Shown here: positions 54,165 through 63,328 of the stretch, piece after piece
Position numbering within the stretch: position 1 is the first letter of the stretch
How the letters are laid out: the number at the start of each line of letters is the position of its first letter
The notes under the pieces: generated by a model
What the model was told of the DNA's origin: nothing
The model's database searches: none
The model's input: the letters and a program-made list of their open reading frames with translations, nothing else
Made by a program: the position numbers and the translations under genes
From: Azolla caroliniana
Taxonomy: Eukaryota > Polypodiophyta
Assembly: GCA_043228905.1 (NCBI GenBank)
Contig: JBHGNT010000009.1
Span: 18,724,001-18,788,000 of the forward strand
Direction: 5' to 3'
Length of the DNA: 64,000 nt

Positions 54165-54953
54165 CTAGAGGTCGCGCACCATTTGTGTCAATTCTTCTAG
54201 CGCCGCTCCTCCGGAGGGACCTTTGACTACGCCGCTGGAGGCCAACCCCGTCCCAAGCCAATTTCCGGTCTCTTCCTTTCGCGCCAGCAAAGGCTCCTCG
54301 AACAGCCTTGCCAGGACGGGTCTCGTTGCCGACGACCCTTCATCACTCCATTCCCATCGTTTGTCAAAACGGCTGCAGACTCCTTTAACCACGGCCCAGT
54401 CCGTCATGAGCCCCTCATCGGTCTCCAACATGAGACCTACCTTTGCTCTGTCCAACTCGTCGACCGCTTTGACGAACAACAATACCCGGCTCGTATCAAG
54501 CACGGTCCGGTCCAGCGCCGACATCCGTGTGAACCGCGTTTCAAATTCCTGGAGGAGCGCCAGTGCGCTCCTCCCCTTTCCAGGGCTTTCAACCCATGCC
54601 ATGAAGTTCCACTTCGACAATCGAAGCGAGTCGTCGAACCCATACTTTTCGAGGAGCTGCTCCCCTAGAACCTCCCACGTCTGGCATCCGGCCAACACCT
54701 CGAGCACCTCTGCATGGATGCTCGGCGTTACCACTTGAGGGAATCCGGACAGCCGCCTGTCTTCAGGGATGTCTCTCATGATCATCTCGGCCCGGTAGGC
54801 CTCCAAATAACTAGTAGCATTCTTACCACCAAATCAGCCTATGGTGTTGACGATCAATTCTATGGCTCTGTCGAGGGTACTTGCTCCCTCACGAGCACTC
54901 ACTAGCCAGTCAACGGCTACTGCCATAGCTTCAACAAGCTCAGATCCCCTCAT
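54165..54953 (-). pseudogene. Gypsy B gag
   Basis: ATG at 54953 (MRGSELVEAMA). TAG at about 54836, then NATSYLEAYRAEMIMRDIPE, FMAWVESPGKGRSALALLQE and LDTSRVLLFVKAVDELDRAK. TAG at 54165, followed in frame by the knuckle. Same capsid domain as A. Confidence 0.82.
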
Positions 54954-54975
54954 CTTCAACTCCTTTGCCGCCTCT

Positions 54976-54993
54976 TTCACGTCGGGTTCACCA
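54976..54993 (-). promoter_or_regulatory. Primer-binding site of gypsy B (tRNA-Trp type)
   Basis: The same 18 bases as in C (TGGTGAACCCGACGTGAA), five bases inside the LTR. Confidence 0.8.
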
Positions 54994-54998
54994 ATGAA

Positions 54999-55654
54999 TG
55001 TCGCGTTGTTACGCGCGTGCGTGTAAAATGAGACGGGACCGCGGGGGCCCTAAACCAAGGAGCGTGAGAGAGGAGAGAGAGAGAGAGAGCGTTTGTTGAA
55101 CACAGTGAACAAGAGAGAGAGAGAGCATACAGAACAATTTGATTATAACACCAATAACGATTACAACCAGCACACCGGCAATGGACCCAACACGGGAGTC
55201 CACACACACACACACCGATGTCACACGCCAAGCATAGAAACGCGAAGGTAGAGCCTCTGATGGAAGCGCACGGGTTGTCCACGAAGCAGAGGCGACGATC
55301 TCTAAAACCCGCAGAGAATGACAACCGAAGGAGGAGAGGGAGAGCTTGATACATGGTCCGACAGCACTTCGTCCTTGCTAACGCATGATAACCTGTTCTT
55401 CCTCCTCTACTCCCTTATATAGGTCGTTGGGGAGAGACCCTTCTCCGTCAGTCACAGTCACATTACTTTATTCTCTGTCCCTTCGGACAGAGATTCGCAT
55501 CGATTTCCTAATAAATGTGTCATACATAGTATATTTACATCAGCCGACCTATTCATAATTATATACAAGTTTATATATTCACGCCCACACATGTAAGGGC
55601 CGGTTCGTACATGGTTCCCCTTGATTCCTCCTAGGGGCGGTTTTCTCCACGACA
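54999..55654 (-). repeat. 5' LTR of gypsy B
   Basis: 656 bp, TGTCGCG...CACGACA, close to 35404-36055. Confidence 0.9.
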
Positions 55655-56057
55655 GCGGTATGAACGAGAACAGCGATGGCAAGAGGTGGCTAGAAGAACT
55701 GCGGCAATCAATATCAGTGATGAAGAGCAGTCTTCGAAGCAGGAGCTAAATGAAGTCGGATGTGGGGGAAGCCAACCAAACATAACTCTAGAGGAGTAGC
55801 CGAAGGATGGAAACCTGCACACCGGAAACCATCAACAGGAGGAGCCCGAACCCACAGAACCAGAACTAGAAGGCTCGAGACCAGTGGAACCGGAGAGACC
55901 AGAGTAGTAGGGGCCCTAACCAACAGAACCAGAACTAGAAGCCTCGAGATTAGTGGAACCGGAGAGACCAGAGCAACAGCAGACTACGGAGCAGCTACTC
56001 GATGAGCCTTTAGAACCCTTGGACCAGAGAATTCTAGACATTTTGGAGGAAGATTGA
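55655..56057 (+). pseudogene. Element D2 coiled-coil protein, C-terminal tail
   Basis: Resumes after gypsy B: RYERERRWQEVARRTAAINI, then a Glu/Pro repeat (EPTEPELEGSRPVEPERPE and again EPTEPELEASRLVEPERPEQ) and ILDILEED with TGA at 56055. Stops at about 55798 and 55906. Matches the end of D1 and D0. Confidence 0.65.
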
Positions 56058-56090
56058 AGGGAGAACTGTGGGATTCGATGTACAAGGTAC

Positions 56091-56565
56091 TGTCCCACGG
56101 GCGTGCCATGTGTTGACCGGCAAAGACTTAAAAGCTGGATAAAGTCCAAAATGGGAAAGGGTTAATCATTTTAGAACTATCTATAATTATTTTGAGAAGC
56201 GAATTAACGGACCTGGGATCGGTATGCCGATCCCGATCCGGACCGGTTTGTGGCTGGTTGCCAGTTGGCACCGGTTCGTACCCAGAGCTGGTGGACCCGG
56301 TTAGATTGTAATCAGTTAGCGGTTTATTAAGGAAAGTATTGTTGTTCTACATCTTCTTTAATCTTGGAGCTTAGTTAATTACCATTATGTGCCTAATATA
56401 ATCTATCTTACACGTGTATTACGATAACTAACCCCGCCGGTTAGTAGCCAGTTAGGAATACGTTTGTATCACGGTCTACGCCTACCCCCACTTGCACCAC
56501 CCCTTTGGTGAAGTGTCCTAGAGGGACACCCTATGTTAGGGCTAGTCTTGCCCCAAGGAATAACA
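56091..56565 (+). repeat. 3' LTR of element D2
   Basis: TGTCCCACGGGCGTGCC...AGGAATAACA, 475 bp; pairs with 15474-15955 of D1. Confidence 0.75.
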
Positions 56566-57147
56566 TAAGCCGATATATGAGTAATCCAGGAAGAGAACAC
56601 TAGGCAGCAGTGAAGTGGATACTAAGGTACTTGAAAGGCACCTCGAGGGTTTGCCTTAGGTATGGTGTCGGAAAACCTATGTTGGAAGGTTTTACCGATT
56701 CGGACATGTCGGACATGCCGATCCACGTCAGGGTACGTGATGACCTGTGCAGGGGGATCAGTGTCGTGGCAATCATGACTATAGAAGTCTGTAGCCTTGT
56801 CGACTACAGAGGTAGAGTATATGGCAGCGGTAGAGGCCGACAAAGAGCTGATCTGGATGAGAAAGTTTCTCAACGAGCTAGGGATGAAGCAGAGGGAGTT
56901 TTTGCTTCACTATGACATCCAGAGTGCCATACATCTAGCCAAGAATGCTGCTTACCACTCTCGAACCAAGCACATACAAAGGAGGTATCATTGGTTGCGG
57001 GAGAGAGTCGAAGAAGGAGAGTTTTCCCTGGTGAAGATCCATATTGACGAAAATGGATCCGACATGCTCACGAAGAACCTACTTATGGATAGACTTAGAA
57101 TCTGTCGACAGAAGACAGGATTGACTGACTCCCTCCCACAGGAGTGA
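56566..57147 (+). pseudogene. Copia G RNase H
   Basis: SRYMSNPGREH, WILRYLKGTSRVCLRYGVGK and FTDSDMSDMP, a frameshift (about 56720-56800), then MSTTEVEYMAAVEADKELIW, DIQSAIHLAKNAAYHSRTKH and GSDMLTKNLLMDRLRICRQK. Ends TGA at 57145; polypurine tract GAAGGGGGAGTTTG runs to the LTR. Confidence 0.85.
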
Positions 57148-57157
57148 AGGGGGAGTT

Positions 57158-57652
57158 TGTTGGGGATATGTCCCTCTAGTGGGAGGAACCGAATGTTTTG
57201 AAGTAGCCGACAATCGAAGAATCGAAAACAGAGAGTCGATTGTTTATTATTATAGCAATAATTATAATGATGATATGTGGCAGGGGCTACAATTGTAAAT
57301 GGGCTATATGATGTATCAACATATATACATCTAGGGCAAAATGGTGTAGACAATAGAAGTTGGGGTAGACAGTGTAAGCGTGAGAGAGACGTGAGGGAGA
57401 GAGAGAGAGCAAGCGGCACCATAGCTGTGTGTGCAACAGTAGACGCCAAGAGCCCTGCACGGCTGATACACTCGGAAGGAGTTTTGTAATCTTTCGATTG
57501 TACATCCATTGTATAGTGAAGTTCTGTTTACCCGTGGTTTTCTTCGGCTTTAGGGTTTCCACATAAAACTCTATGTACTCTGTCGTTGTGTACCTGTGTT
57601 GTGTATTTTCAGCATCGTTTGATCTTGTGATTTTACGAATCGATCTCTAACA
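57158..57652 (+). repeat. 3' LTR of copia G
   Basis: TGTTGGGGATATGTCCCTCT...ATCTCTAACA, 495 bp. Confidence 0.88.
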
Positions 57653-57657
57653 CTTCA

Positions 57658-58417
57658 TGACTCCGTTCCGGATGCTACTTGTGTAGCCTTCATCATCAAA
57701 CCGTTCGGCTTATATCAGGTTCAACCGAACCTCCGAAACGTGTCAGACATCCTTCAATATCAGTTTACACCCTATTGATGTCGTCAACCACACATCTCCT
57801 ATGCCGACTATTCGGCATGATCCTTCATTCCCCATCTTGACACAACCGTGGTCTTTGGCTCTATAGGATGAGAAGCACTTCCAGTCGGGGGATAGGTGAA
57901 ATGACGCTCCGGAGTCAACCACCCACGTTGTTTCGTTGTTGAGAAGGTTTAGCTCGTTGTCCTCAGTGATAAGTAGTAGTTCTTCTTCACTTGTGCCAAC
58001 TACCGACGTTCCTTTCCGATCCGAACTCCTCCGGTCCGGACCCTTCTTCGAGTCATCATTGTGTGTTCCTTTCTCCTTCCGAAAGTGTCGGCAATTCTTC
58101 TGGAAGTGCCCCGGCTTCCCACAATAGAAGCACGTAGGTCTCCCCCTTCACTTCGACCTCGTCCCCGACTTGTCCCGATTCTGGGGACTCTGATTCCGGT
58201 TTCTCCCTCGTTGTGCGTCGAATTTGGTAATCAAGGCTTTTGTGTCGGAGATCACATCTTTGTCTTTCCGATGCGCCTCGTCATCTTGCAAGCTCAACTT
58301 TACTCTTGTTAGGGATAGTTGTTTCCCTTCCGGCCCGACATTGCCCAAAGTGACACCTAGCATCTCCCAACTATCCGGGAGGGACCCGAGCAATAGCAAT
58401 TATTACCCCGTACGAGA
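57658..58417 (-). pseudogene. Copia J gag C-terminus and protease
   Basis: Minus strand: LLLGSLPDSWEMLGVTLGNV, knuckle CFYCGKPGHFQKNCRHF, protease VVDSGASFHLSPDWKCFSSY, then LILKDVRHV and RNGVMK at the G junction. A stop near 57660-57760 breaks it. Partner of 17492-18457. The gag N-terminus is cut at S1. Confidence 0.8.
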
Positions 58418-58997
58418 TGTACGGAGAGTCAAGTGTGATGAGCGAGGGTCGAATGTTATCATGATGTTGTTGTGTATGTGTAGGGGGCATAAATGCAATT
58501 GTGAGTCTATACATATGTGAACACACGCACACGTGTGTGCATGTGGATGGATACCAGGAGGTGTGAGTGAGTGTCCAATATGAATGCTCGAGGGGGCTTA
58601 CACCCCTATGTATCTACCCCCTCTTGTACTATTTAACCCCTTATGGGGAATGAATGAATACAACAATAACCATATTTCTCTCTCTCTCTCTCTCTTTGAC
58701 ATCTTTCTCTCCCCCTTAGCGTTGAACCCCCTTGGGAGGGGGGTGGAGCCATTGTAGGCACCACCCCCCACCCCTCAATGCTTGTCTTGTTCTTCATGTT
58801 CTCTCTCACCGTCATACCATTCACCATCTCCATCATTCCACAATGCTTATCTCCATCATCACAACAATGGGCAATGCTTCTTGATGCACGTCATGATCTC
58901 TCACCATCATCATCACACATACATTATCAATCTACCATGATTGTTAACCATATTCCTATCTTTATCATTATCATCATTAACCCTAAAACCTATAACA
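58418..58997 (+). repeat. LTR-like sequence S1 (solo LTR or small terminal-repeat element)
   Basis: TGTACGGAGAGTC...CCTATAACA, 580 bp, with a TATA-like TACTATTTAACCCC and a following CT run, as in an LTR promoter. No second copy or internal region is seen. ACGAGA occurs right before it (58412-58417) and at 59006-59011, eight bases beyond its ACA end, so the true right end could be 59005. Confidence 0.4.
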
Positions 58998-59005
58998 TCT
59001 TCGTG

Positions 59006-62000
59006 ACGAGACACGAAGCAAACTCAATGAAGAAGATCACCCCGAAGTCGGAGGAGGTGTGGTACGTCGACTCCGACGCGTCAAACCACATGACGTGCCA
59101 CAAGGAGTGGTTCTCATACCTTGAGAAACCGACGCAACCAGGAGTAGTCGCAACCGGAGACGACACTCCGCATCCGATTGCGAATGTCGAAGAAGTTCCC
59201 CTGAGCCATGTCAGGCAGAAAGGGAAACTCATGAACGTGCTACACGTTCCGACAATCACGAAGAATCTGGTGTCGGTCGGGCAGATCGTCGACCAAGGGA
59301 TGCAGGTTCGGTTTACACACCTCGGGTGCTTCATTGAGGAAGAAGGCCGTGTTATTGCGCAAGGGCGCAGAGATGGGAGGATGTTCATCCTCGACTCTAT
59401 TGACGGTGGCACCGCAATGTTCGCAAAGGGACAAAAAGTCGAGTCGGACATCGACTTATGGCACAAGCGGATAGGCCACGTCAACTACCAACGGCTTCAG
59501 GACCTGCAATCGAAACAGGTGGTGTTCGGATTGCCCAAATTTAGTGACCGGAAGGCATAAATTTGTGAAGCTTGCCAGCTTGGGAAGCAACACCGACTTC
59601 CCTTCCCCAACGAGCGTAACCGGAGTCGGAACAAGCTTAACTTGATACACTCCGATGTGTGGGGGCCGGCACAAAAAGTTAGTCTTGGCGGGAGCCGATA
59701 TTTCGTCTCCTTAATCGACAACTACACGCGGCACGCGTGGATCTACCTCATTGAGAGGAAAAGCGAAGTCTTCGACTGTCTCCGAGACCTCAAAGGGTTC
59801 GTGGAAACGGAAACAGGACGAAAGATCAAGTGCCTGTGGTCAGATGGCGGAAAAGAGTATTTTTCCGGTCAATTCAATGGCTATCTGCAACAGATGGGAA
59901 TTCGGCGTGAATTCAGTTGTAGATACACGCCGAAGCAAAACGGCGTGGCCGAGAGGAAGAATCGGTCGGTTGTGGAAGTGGCACGGGCAATGCTAGAGGA
60001 GAAGAGCTTGCCCAAGTTCTACTGGGCCAAGGCGGTAAGGACCGCGGTATACATCCAGAACCGGATCGGAGACAAAGTGTCGGCGCACGAGCTATATTTC
60101 GGAATGAAGCCGAACTTGCGACACTTACGAGTTTTCGGTAGCATTGCATATGTGCATGTGCCGAAGGAGAAAAGGAAGTTGGACGCGAAAGCCGAGAAGT
60201 GTATCTTGCTCGGCTATTCGGACGAACAGAAGGGTTATAAGTGCTATAACCCACGCACCAAACAAGCGTGTGTGAGCCGTGACGTTGTGTTTGACGAGTC
60301 CGCGTCCTGGTACTTGCCTCCGACTCCGGACCTCACCTCCAATCCGAGTTCTGATGATGAGGTCAGCGAGGCCGAGATGCCTCCGGATAAGCCTGAAATC
60401 GGGACCCACGAAGAGAGTCCGATTTCGTTTCAGTTAAATGGACCGAATGGACGACTGAGTCGGTTCGACCAGTCCGATGAAGAGCCGGCGAGTAGTGGAG
60501 ACTCGGTCGTGCATTCCCCACGCAGGAAGCCAAAGAGACGGCTTACGCACAAAGAGAAAGGGAAGAAGAAGGTGTCGGATTCCGGCACGGATAGGAACGA
60601 GTCAGACCGACGCGACTCCGACTCCGAGGGAAGCGGTGATGGGTCTTCAAGAGCGAAGTCCGCGTCAGCCGAGAAGACCTCGACATCGGCTAATGACCGA
60701 TTACGCCGATCTACCCGCCAAAAGAACCCAGTTGTGCAGTTCGGATACAACGAGTACATGGCGCATCATTATGCATACATGACCCGTGTAGCGGAAGTGC
60801 GTGAGCCGGAGAGCTACGCAGAAGCAGCTAAGGACGCGAATTGGCGCGCCGCGATGGAGGAAGAGATGCACGCATTGGCGGAAAATGAGACCTGGGACCT
60901 GGTTGATGCACCGAAGGGTGTGAAGCCGATCGGATGTAGGTGGGTGTACAAGGTCAAGTACAACACCGATGGCTGGGTCAACCGATACAAGGCCTGGTTA
61001 GTGGCAAAAGGCTACGCGCAGAAACACGGCATCGATTACGATGAGACGTTTGCGCCGGTCGCGAAGATGACGACCATCCGTGTTTTGCTCGCGATAGCTA
61101 CGGCAAAGGGGTGGCACTTACATCAGATGGATGTAAAGAATGTGTTCCTACAAGGTGAGCTTGAGGAACATGTGTACATGGTACAACCCCCCGGATTTCA
61201 CTCCGGAATGAACACTTCGGCGGCGTGCCGATTGAAGAAGTCCCTTTATGGACTAACGCAAGCCCCACGTGCCTGGAACGCAAAGATCACACAGCAACTG
61301 CGTCGGTTGGGCTTTGCAACATCCAAATCAAAATCTTCCCTGTTCATCCGGAAAGGTCGACTCGGGCCGGTCAGTATTTTACTATATGTTGATGACTTGG
61401 TCATCACCGGCGCCGACCTAGGTGAAATCGACCGCGTGAAGCTCCAGCTTGCGGCATCATTCGACATGAAGGATCTAGGGGACCTTCATTACTTCCTCGA
61501 GATCGAAGTGATCCGCACCCCCGAAGGCATACTGATCAGCCAACGGCATTACACGCTGAATATGCTCTTCAAATTCGGGATGGCCAACTGTAAGTCCGTC
61601 TCGACTCCTCTGGATAGAACCGTCAAGCTTCGTCCCAATTCCAGCAAGGTTTGCGATCCGACAAGGTTCCGACAAATTGTCGGAAGCCTTATCTACTTGA
61701 CAATCACCCGACCCGATCTCAGTTATCCGATCGGGGTGATCAATCAATTTATGGCGCGACCTACCGAGGAGCACCTTTAGTGTGCGCAACGCGTACTGCG
61801 GTACATAAGCGGCACTAAGGACCGGGGACTGCTATTTCGGACCGGTCTAGCCCCGTAGTTGGTCGGCTACACTGATGTTGATTGGGCTGGCAACGCCGCC
61901 GATCGCCGATCCACGTCCGGATACGCGTTCTCTCTATGGAGTGCCGCGATCGCGTGGAGCAGAAAGAAGCAACCGACAGTTGCATTGTCGAGCACCGAAG

Positions 62001-62857
62001 CCAAGTATAGAGGAGCGGCTGTCGCGACATGCGAAGCCATATGGTTGAAGCGGCTACTTAAGGATCTGCAGGTGGAGGTGTCTGATCCGACGACGATCTA
62101 CTACGACAACCTCAGCAACATCCAACTCGCGAAGAACCTGGTCTTCCACGCACGGACCAAGCACATTGAGGTGCACTACCATTTTGTCCGTGAGCGTGTC
62201 CTTTCTGGTGAAGTCGAACTTCAGTATGTTCCGACGGATCGGCAGACCGCCGACATCTTCACCAAGCCTCTTGGTCTGGACAAGTTGCAGCAATTCTCGA
62301 GTGCGCTTGGGTTGCGTCACCTCGACGTGCCGAACTTGAGGGGGAGAGGCGTCCCAGATGACCACGGAAGGGAGCAGGAAAGGAGCGGAAAAGACCGTGA
62401 CGCTGAGACGGATGACGAATTCGACTTTGAATCGACTGAAGAAGCCGAGAGCGGATCCGCGGAAGAGTCCGAAAGCGGACATAAGGGGAGCAGCTGGAAG
62501 AAAGAGCCAAAGCCAACCAAGCATGGGGGAGATGACGTCATCAAGGGCAAGAAGACCGAAGACAAGTTGGAGACAGCCAACTCGGACGAGAGCAAAAACC
62601 GATCGGAGGTAGCCAAGTCGGTTCAGATGTTTGATTCAGATACACTGAATCAACCGAGGGCCAAGCGGAAAAGAAGGCAGCAGGAGAAGCGCCAACACCG
62701 CGACAGCAAGGGAGCTGTGAAGGGCCGTGGGAGCAGACAAGCCGACCGGAAGGGTCGAAGCACGCGGAGTCGAACAGGCCGAGGAGTGCGAGCGAGGCGT
62801 GAAGCCAGGAGGAACCGGAACGATGATCCGGAAGATCCCGAAGAGCCTCAAGTTTAG
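59006..62857 (+). pseudogene. Copia H protease, integrase, reverse transcriptase, RNase H and extension
   Basis: One frame over 3.85 kb with only three stops: TAA 59558, TAG 61778, TAG 61856. Protease VWYVDSDASNHMT has D-S-D instead of D-S-G. Integrase: WHKRIGHVNYQRL, CEACQLGKQHRLPFP, WSDGGKEYFSGQF, KQNGVAERKNRSV. Reverse transcriptase: FAPVAKMTTIRVLLAIATAK, HQMDVKNVFLQGELEEHVYM, LYVDDLVITGADL. RNase [53 protein letters not shown]. The 61778 stop stands where copia F has CAG. The frame runs on for about 170 codons past LRGRG into an acidic then Arg/Lys-rich tail. Confidence 0.88.
62345..62857 (+). CDS. C-terminal extension of copia H pol
   Basis: Open continuation of the RNase H frame: acidic ([20 protein letters not shown]), then basic ([40 protein letters not shown]), TAG at 62855. 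It lies between an internal AACTTGAGGGGGAGA (62334-62348) and the true polypurine tract GCTTGAGGGGGAG (ending 62869). Homologous to 26153-26745 of F. Could be a nucleic-acid-binding or targeting tail; no domain recognised. Confidence 0.6.
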   Translation, partial: RGVPDDHGREQERSGKDRDAETDDEFDFESTEEAESGSAEESESGHKGSSWKKEPKPTKHGGDDVIKGKKTEDKLETANSDESKNRSEVAKSVQMFDSDTLNQPRAKRKRRQQEKRQHRDSKGAVKGRGSRQADRKGRSTRSRTGRGVRARREARRNRNDDPEDPEEPQV

Positions 62858-62869
62858 CTTGAGGGGGAG

Positions 62870-63328
62870 TGTTGAGAGACAAGCTAAACATCGGCCGGAT
62901 CGGCTGAGCAAGCCGAGGACCGGATCGGTTGGGGCCGATCGGTTAGGCCGGACCGGTGCATAAAACGGATGTGTAAACCGGTATGCAAACCGGTGCGTAA
63001 TGAGAGGTCGTATCGGTGCGTAGACCGAAAGGTTGTTAGAAAGATATTCCTCGTAAGGAATAGTTTTGGGAGTAAGTGTCGAGGCTCATTTATGAGCAGT
63101 CAAGTACTGTCAGCACTTGTGTCAGCCCGATTGTCAGGGCTTGTATAAAAGTGCTCACTGAGCACATCCTATGTACAGATTGAGTATTATTTTTTAATCA
63201 AGTTTTAGTGTTTTACTCTCTCTCTCTCTGTCTCTCCCATGCGTACTGTGCAAACCTAAGCTTTCCATTAAACCTACGCATTTTCTTTGTGTTCGTTTTT
63301 CTATTGCTTCCACACATTATCTTTCACA
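62870..63328 (+). repeat. 3' LTR of copia H
   Basis: TGTTGAGAGACAAGC...ATCTTTCACA, 459 bp; matches the copia I LTR (16993-17491) in reverse. Confidence 0.88.

Larger units (their letters stand above)
35404..55654 (-). mobile_element. Ty3/gypsy element B, TSD GCGG, split by the LINE and by gypsy C
   Basis: LTRs 35404-36055 (3') and 54999-55654 (5'); GCGG at 35400-35403 and 55655-55658. Own sequence: 35404-37130, 42427-44206 and 52146-55654, about 7.0 kb. Gene order gag, protease, reverse transcriptase, RNase H, integrase is complete once the two passengers are removed. Confidence 0.9.
32747..56565 (+). mobile_element. LTR element D2 (coiled-coil gag-like, no pol), split by gypsy B
   Basis: Own sequence: 32747-35403 and 55655-56565. 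It has a 3' LTR (56091-56565) and one long protein-coding region. The 5' LTR is not present at the left end, which joins G reverse transcriptase directly. Because about 690 bp of G are missing at the same point, one deletion may have removed both. No protease, reverse transcriptase, integrase or RNase H motif occurs in its roughly 3.6 kb, so it looks like a non-autonomous, gag-only LTR element. Confidence 0.7.
18458..57652 (+). mobile_element. Ty1/copia element G, outermost of the nested cluster
   Basis: LTRs at 18458-18937 and 57158-57652, TSD CTTCA at 18453-18457 and 57653-57657. Its own sequence is 18458-21324, 27188-27198, 32325-32746 and 56566-57652. The rest belongs to F, A and D2 with their passengers. 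The interval between FAPVVKMT and SRYMSNPG (about 230 residues of reverse transcriptase) is missing at the D2 site, so D2 entry or later decay removed it. Pieces belong together because the F and A target duplications, and G-family copy K at 63329-64000, restore gene order. Confidence 0.85.
59000..63328 (+). mobile_element. Ty1/copia element H, 5'-truncated
   Basis: Begins in protease (about 59006) and has pol, an extension after RNase H and a 3' LTR (62870-63328). The 5' LTR and gag are absent; S1 sits at the break. Same family as copia I. Confidence 0.85.
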
